Position numbers and translations under genes: made by a program
Source of the DNA: Ruminococcaceae bacterium UBA2806
Lineage (GTDB): Bacteria; Bacillota; Clostridia; Oscillospirales; Acutalibacteraceae
Direction: 5' to 3'
Length of the DNA stretch: 7,628 nt
NCBI GenBank assembly: GCA_002351795.1
Contig: DEHG01000138.1
Span: 366 to 7,993 of the forward strand
Shown: positions 5,184 through 7,628 of the stretch, piece after piece
Numbering within the stretch: the first letter of the stretch is position 1
Layout: every line of letters starts with the position of its first letter
Notes under the pieces: generated by a model
The model's database searches: none
Told to the model about the DNA's origin: nothing
Seen by the model: the letters and a program-made list of their open reading frames with translations, nothing else

Positions 5184-6909
5184 TATCTTCACTTCCCTTC
5201 TGCTGAGAATAATATACTTCACTGTATATCTTATTGTTTTTCAGAAGCTCTTCATGCGTACCTACGGCGTCTATTCTGCCCTTATCCATGACGATTATCT
5301 TATCCGCATCCTGAACGGATGAAATACGCTGTGCAATAATGATCTTTGTGGTATCGGGGATCTCTTCAAGGAACGCCTTGCGGATAAGCTTATCTGTCTT
5401 GGTATCGACTGCGCTTGTGGAGTCGTCAAGTATAAGCACCTTAGGCTTTTTAAGAAGCGCTCTTGCAATACAAAGTCTCTGACGCTGACCGCCGGAAACA
5501 TTTGTGCCGCCCTGTTCGATATAGGTATCATATTTATCGGGCATAAGTTCAATAAAGTCCTCGGCCTGGGCAAGTCTGCATACACGTCTGATATCCTCGT
5601 CTGTTGCATCCTTATTGCCCCAGCGCAGGTTTTCCTTTATCGTACCCGAGAATAGAACATTCTTTTGCAGAACCATTGCAACGCTGTCACGGATAGTTTC
5701 AATATCATAGTCACGCACATCCTCGCCGCCGACATATACAGTTCCTTCCGTTGCGTCATAAAGGCGTGGGATAAGCTGTACAAGGCTTGATTTTGAGGAA
5801 CCCGTACCGCCTATTACGCCTACTGTTTCGCCCGATCCTATTTTCAGGTCTATATCCGTCAGACAAAGCTTATTCATATCCTTTGCATAGCTGAATGAAA
5901 CATGATCGAATACTATACTTCCGTCCTTTACTTCCTTCAGTGCCTTTTCATTATTTTCAAGGTCGATTTTTTCATTAAGCACTTCAACAACACGGTCTGC
6001 CGATGCTTTTGACAGTGTTACCATAACAAGTATCATTGACAGGAACATAAGACTCATCAGTATCTGGAAAACATAGGTCATCATGCTGACAAGCTCGCCT
6101 GTCGTCATTGTGCCGCCGACTATCTGATGCGATGCTACCCATGAGATAATAAGTATACAGCTGTAAACGCTTAACTGCATTACAGGCATATTGAATGCAA
6201 CGATCTTTTCCGCCTTGGAAAAATCTTTAAAAATAAGGCTTGATATCTTTCCGAATTTTTCGACCTCATGTTCTTCCCGGACGAAGGATTTCACAACTCT
6301 TATTCCGTGGAGATTTTCCTGAACGACATTATTGAGCTTATCGTAGGTCTTGAATACACGCATGAATACAGGACGTGCAAATTTGATTATAAGACCGAGA
6401 CAAAGGGCGATCACAGGAATAAAGCCTACAAACACAAGTGAAAGCTCCGCATTTACGCTGAACGACATTATCATTGCAAATATCATCATAAACGGCGCAC
6501 GTATTGCAATACGAATTATCATCTGATATGAATTCTGAATATTTGTTACATCTGTTGTAAGCCTTGTGACAAGGCTTGAAGTGGAAAACTTGTCAATATT
6601 TGCAAAAGAATAATCCTGTATCTTATAGAACAGGTCATGTCTGAGATTTTTTGCAAAGCCTGCGCTTGCAGCAGCCGCATATTTACCGGACAATACGCCG
6701 AATACAAGAGCGCCAAAGGCAACTGCGGCAAGCATAAGACCTGTTTTTATAATATACTCCATATCGCCCTTATTTACGCCGTCGTCTATCAGTGTAGCCA
6801 TGAGGAAAGGAAGAAGTACCTCCATTATTACTTCAAGGGTGACATAGATCGGTGCAAGTATGGAAGGGAACTTGTATTCCCTGATACACCCTGCAAGAGT
6901 TTTTATCAT
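5176..6909 (-). CDS. ABC exporter half-transporter, degenerate-site subunit of a heterodimer (577 aa)
   Basis: This has the same layout as its partner: membrane helices over about residues 15-300 and an ATPase domain over about 330-577. Walker A is GGTGSSKS (367-374), the Q-loop is Q415, and the signature is VSGGQ (471-475). Walker B ends in Asp (LDD, D496) where the catalytic Glu should be, and the switch histidine is Gln (Q527, in IIAQRIS). These two changes mark the degenerate subunit of heterodimeric type I exporters such as TM287, BmrC and LmrC. Its canonical signature would complete the active site of the downstream protein, while the downstream LSQGQ completes the weak site. The ATG at 6909 overlaps the regulator's stop (ATGA), with CAGGAGG about 10 bases upstream. 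Translational coupling of all three genes is likely. Function as a multidrug or peptide exporter is inferred from family only. Confidence 0.93.
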   Translation of the reverse strand: MIKTLAGCIREYKFPSILAPIYVTLEVIMEVLLPFLMATLIDDGVNKGDMEYIIKTGLMLAAVAFGALVFGVLSGKYAAAASAGFAKNLRHDLFYKIQDYSFANIDKFSTSSLVTRLTTDVTNIQNSYQMIIRIAIRAPFMMIFAMIMSFSVNAELSLVFVGFIPVIALCLGLIIKFARPVFMRVFKTYDKLNNVVQENLHGIRVVKSFVREEHEVEKFGKISSLIFKDFSKAEKIVAFNMPVMQLSVYSCILIISWVASHQIVGGTMTTGELVSMMTYVFQILMSLMFLSMILVMVTLSKASADRVVEVLNEKIDLENNEKALKEVKDGSIVFDHVSFSYAKDMNKLCLTDIDLKIGSGETVGVIGGTGSSKSSLVQLIPRLYDATEGTVYVGGEDVRDYDIETIRDSVAMVLQKNVLFSGTIKENLRWGNKDATDEDIRRVCRLAQAEDFIELMPDKYDTYIEQGGTNVSGGQRQRLCIARALLKKPKVLILDDSTSAVDTKTDKLIRKAFLEEIPDTTKIIIAQRISSVQDADKIIVMDKGRIDAVGTHEELLKNNKIYSEVYYSQQKGSEDNG

Positions 6910-7361
6910 TTCAATGAAGCCTCCTGTTCTTCAATATTTTTTTTGATCTTATCAATAGTAGCAAGGAAAGTGTTTATCTCATCCATATCAAGATCGGTTC
7001 GGAGCATATCCTCACCCTCGTTGATCTTGACCATTATCTTATAATAATAATCCCATGCCTTTTCTGTAAGAGTCAGTTTTTTAAGCCTTGCATCATATGC
7101 AACGCCTTCACGTTTTACATAACCCTTTTTTTCCATCAGCTGAAGAATACCGGATACGGTGGAACGTCTGATTGAAAATTTGTTTTCGATATCCTTCTGA
7201 AAAATGTCCTTATCTCTGTTGTCTGCAAGATAACCGATGATCCAGCCGTTTTTGCGGGTGACTTCATCTTCTGACTGGGCAAAAAGGTTTTCTCTTTTGC
7301 ATTTTCTTCTGAGCATATTATTGATTTTACTTATTTCTAACCCGATATATCTTTCATACAT
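6906..7361 (-). CDS. MarR-family transcriptional regulator (151 aa)
   Basis: This is a dimeric winged-helix repressor of the size usual for MarR proteins. The helix-turn-helix covers about residues 53-78 (FQKDIENKFSIRRSTVSGILQLMEKKG in pieces), with RRSTVSGIL as the recognition helix. The wing follows at about 81-99 with the family's D-x-R pair (D90, R92 in YDARLKKLTLTE). The outer helices (1-20 and 105-150) would form the dimer interface. Such proteins bind a palindrome in the promoter of their own operon and leave it when a small ligand binds. It is the first gene of the exporter operon and overlaps the next start by 4 bases. The ATG at 7361 has AGAGGTG about 6 bases upstream. The ligand is probably related to the exporter's substrate, which is an inference. 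Confidence 0.92.
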   Translation of the reverse strand: MYERYIGLEISKINNMLRRKCKRENLFAQSEDEVTRKNGWIIGYLADNRDKDIFQKDIENKFSIRRSTVSGILQLMEKKGYVKREGVAYDARLKKLTLTEKAWDYYYKIMVKINEGEDMLRTDLDMDEINTFLATIDKIKKNIEEQEASLK

Positions 7362-7557
7362 TTATATCACCTCTTTCAGCTTATAGATTACGGCAGATCA
7401 TAAAACTGTAAAAAGCTTTTATTGATACGGTATCAGATGCAGTTCATTTTCTGCCGGCAGCACACATTTATTAAGCTTTAATGCATCCGGAATTAATTTA
7501 ACGACGAATTCCGTACCACAGGAATAAGCTTAATATCTTGAGCCATTTTGTTAGTAT
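7362..7557 (-). other. Long untranslated leader of the MarR-ABC operon with repeated AAGCTT palindromes
   Basis: Between the predicted start of transcription and the regulator there are about 195 bases without a supported gene. AAGCTT occurs three times inside AT-rich palindromes (7413-7418, 7473-7478, 7526-7531), about 53-60 bases apart. The middle one extends to ATTAA-GCT-TTAAT. No known riboswitch pattern is recognised, and no hairpin with a T-run that would make an attenuator is seen. A broken small reading frame may also lie here (7419-7546); it is described among the findings. Confidence 0.4.
7423..7435. promoter_or_regulatory. Second palindrome in the MarR leader
   Basis: TGATAC-G-GTATCA is a perfect inverted repeat of six bases around one base, 62 bases before the regulator start. 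It could be a second binding site or part of a leader hairpin. CTGCCGGCAG at 7451-7460 is another perfect palindrome close by. Confidence 0.35.
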
Positions 7558-7562
7558 ACTTA
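7551..7562. promoter_or_regulatory. Candidate MarR operator at the transcription start
   Basis: TTAGTATACTTA has a perfect 8-base palindromic core, AGTATACT, and near-palindromic flanks. It lies just after the -10 box and covers the predicted start point, where a bound MarR dimer would block the polymerase. The site is short for a MarR operator, so this is a placement-based guess. Confidence 0.4.
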
Positions 7563-7563
7563 C

Positions 7564-7592
7564 ATTTTATCACCATATAATTATGATGTCAA
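7564..7592 (-). promoter_or_regulatory. Sigma-A promoter of the MarR-ABC operon
   Basis: On the minus strand a perfect TTGACA (7587-7592) is followed after exactly 17 bases by TAAAAT (7564-7569). Transcription would start near 7557, leaving a leader of about 195 bases before the regulator's ATG at 7361. There is no gene of opposite direction nearby to confuse the call. This is the best promoter in the window. Confidence 0.75.
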
Positions 7593-7628
7593 TGATTAAA
7601 TAACCCAGCGAGCCGCCCAGCGTGACGC
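7570..7628 (-). CDS. Possible C-terminal end of a membrane protein entering from the right edge
   Basis: The last 59 bases read on the minus strand as VTLGGSLGYLIIDIIIIW and stop with TGA at 7570-7572. The glycine-rich then strongly hydrophobic run resembles the final transmembrane helix of an integral membrane protein. The first bases are GC-rich, unlike the AT-rich leader that follows. Only 18 codons are visible, so chance is a real alternative. If it is genuine, the operon promoter overlaps its last codons. Confidence 0.3.
   Translation of the reverse strand, partial: VTLGGSLGYLIIDIIIIW

Noticed and set aside
3645..5291. Several plus-strand frames over the ABC genes (for example 3645-4238 and 4764-5291)
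   Set aside because: They lie opposite ABC protein coding sequence with clear Walker motifs, and their Cys/Tyr-rich composition is typical of antisense shadow frames.
7602..7628. GC-rich right edge as a terminator hairpin
   Set aside because: CGCTGGG occurs twice in the same direction (direct repeat), so the two copies cannot pair with each other.
1..7628. CRISPR array, tRNA or rRNA genes
   Set aside because: No regularly spaced repeats and no cloverleaf or ribosomal RNA sequence were seen on either strand.

Overview
The window reads like an accessory-rich stretch of a Gram-positive gut-type Clostridia chromosome (Ruminococcus/Lachnospiraceae-like). This is inferred from strong AGGAGG-type ribosome binding sites, A/T-leaning codon use rich in ATA and AAG, and the relatives the proteins recall. 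No search was run, so the taxon is a guess. Every convincing intact gene is on the minus strand; only the IS110 fragment reads on the plus strand.

The window has two halves. Positions about 1-3222 are a patchwork of remnants and small cargo genes. Reading the minus strand in transcription order: a scrap of a reading frame (1882-1805), a 3'-truncated brxA (DUF1819, BREX phage defence; 1774-1217), and a 57-codon tail that looks like the end of a DUF4268-type protein (about 1235-1062). These are followed by a GNAT acetyltransferase with an extra N-terminal domain (1039-362) and the first 111 codons of a chloramphenicol-acetyltransferase-like protein that runs off the window (335-1). The direct join of the brxA end to a DUF4268 tail suggests that most of a BREX locus was deleted. 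Next come an AT-rich gap, a strong hairpin terminator (2132-2175), and a small minus-strand gene broken by an in-frame TAA at codon 12 (2386-2198). Then comes the left part of an IS110-family element: an extended -10 box, a structured non-coding leader that fits a bridge RNA, and 142 codons of the DEDD transposase (2797-3222). Its serine-containing C-terminal domain and right end are missing.

Positions about 3223-7628 are a coherent minus-strand operon: a MarR-type regulator (7361-6906) and two ABC exporter half-transporters (6909-5176 and 5183-3273). The three genes overlap by 4 and 8 bases. A good sigma-A promoter (TTGACA, 17 bp, TAAAAT) lies about 190 bases before the regulator, with a palindrome at the predicted transcription start. 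The two ABC proteins have complementary degenerate motifs, as in heterodimeric exporters of the TM287/288, BmrCD and LmrCD type: one has Asp and Gln at the catalytic positions, the other has intact Glu and His but an LSQGQ signature. The likely picture is a drug or peptide exporter that forms a heterodimer and is repressed by its own MarR protein.

I do not see a clearly new system. The most interesting items are the candidate IS110 bridge RNA with a lone left-end -10 box, the collapsed BREX locus now followed by two acetyltransferases, and the small gene interrupted by a stop codon.
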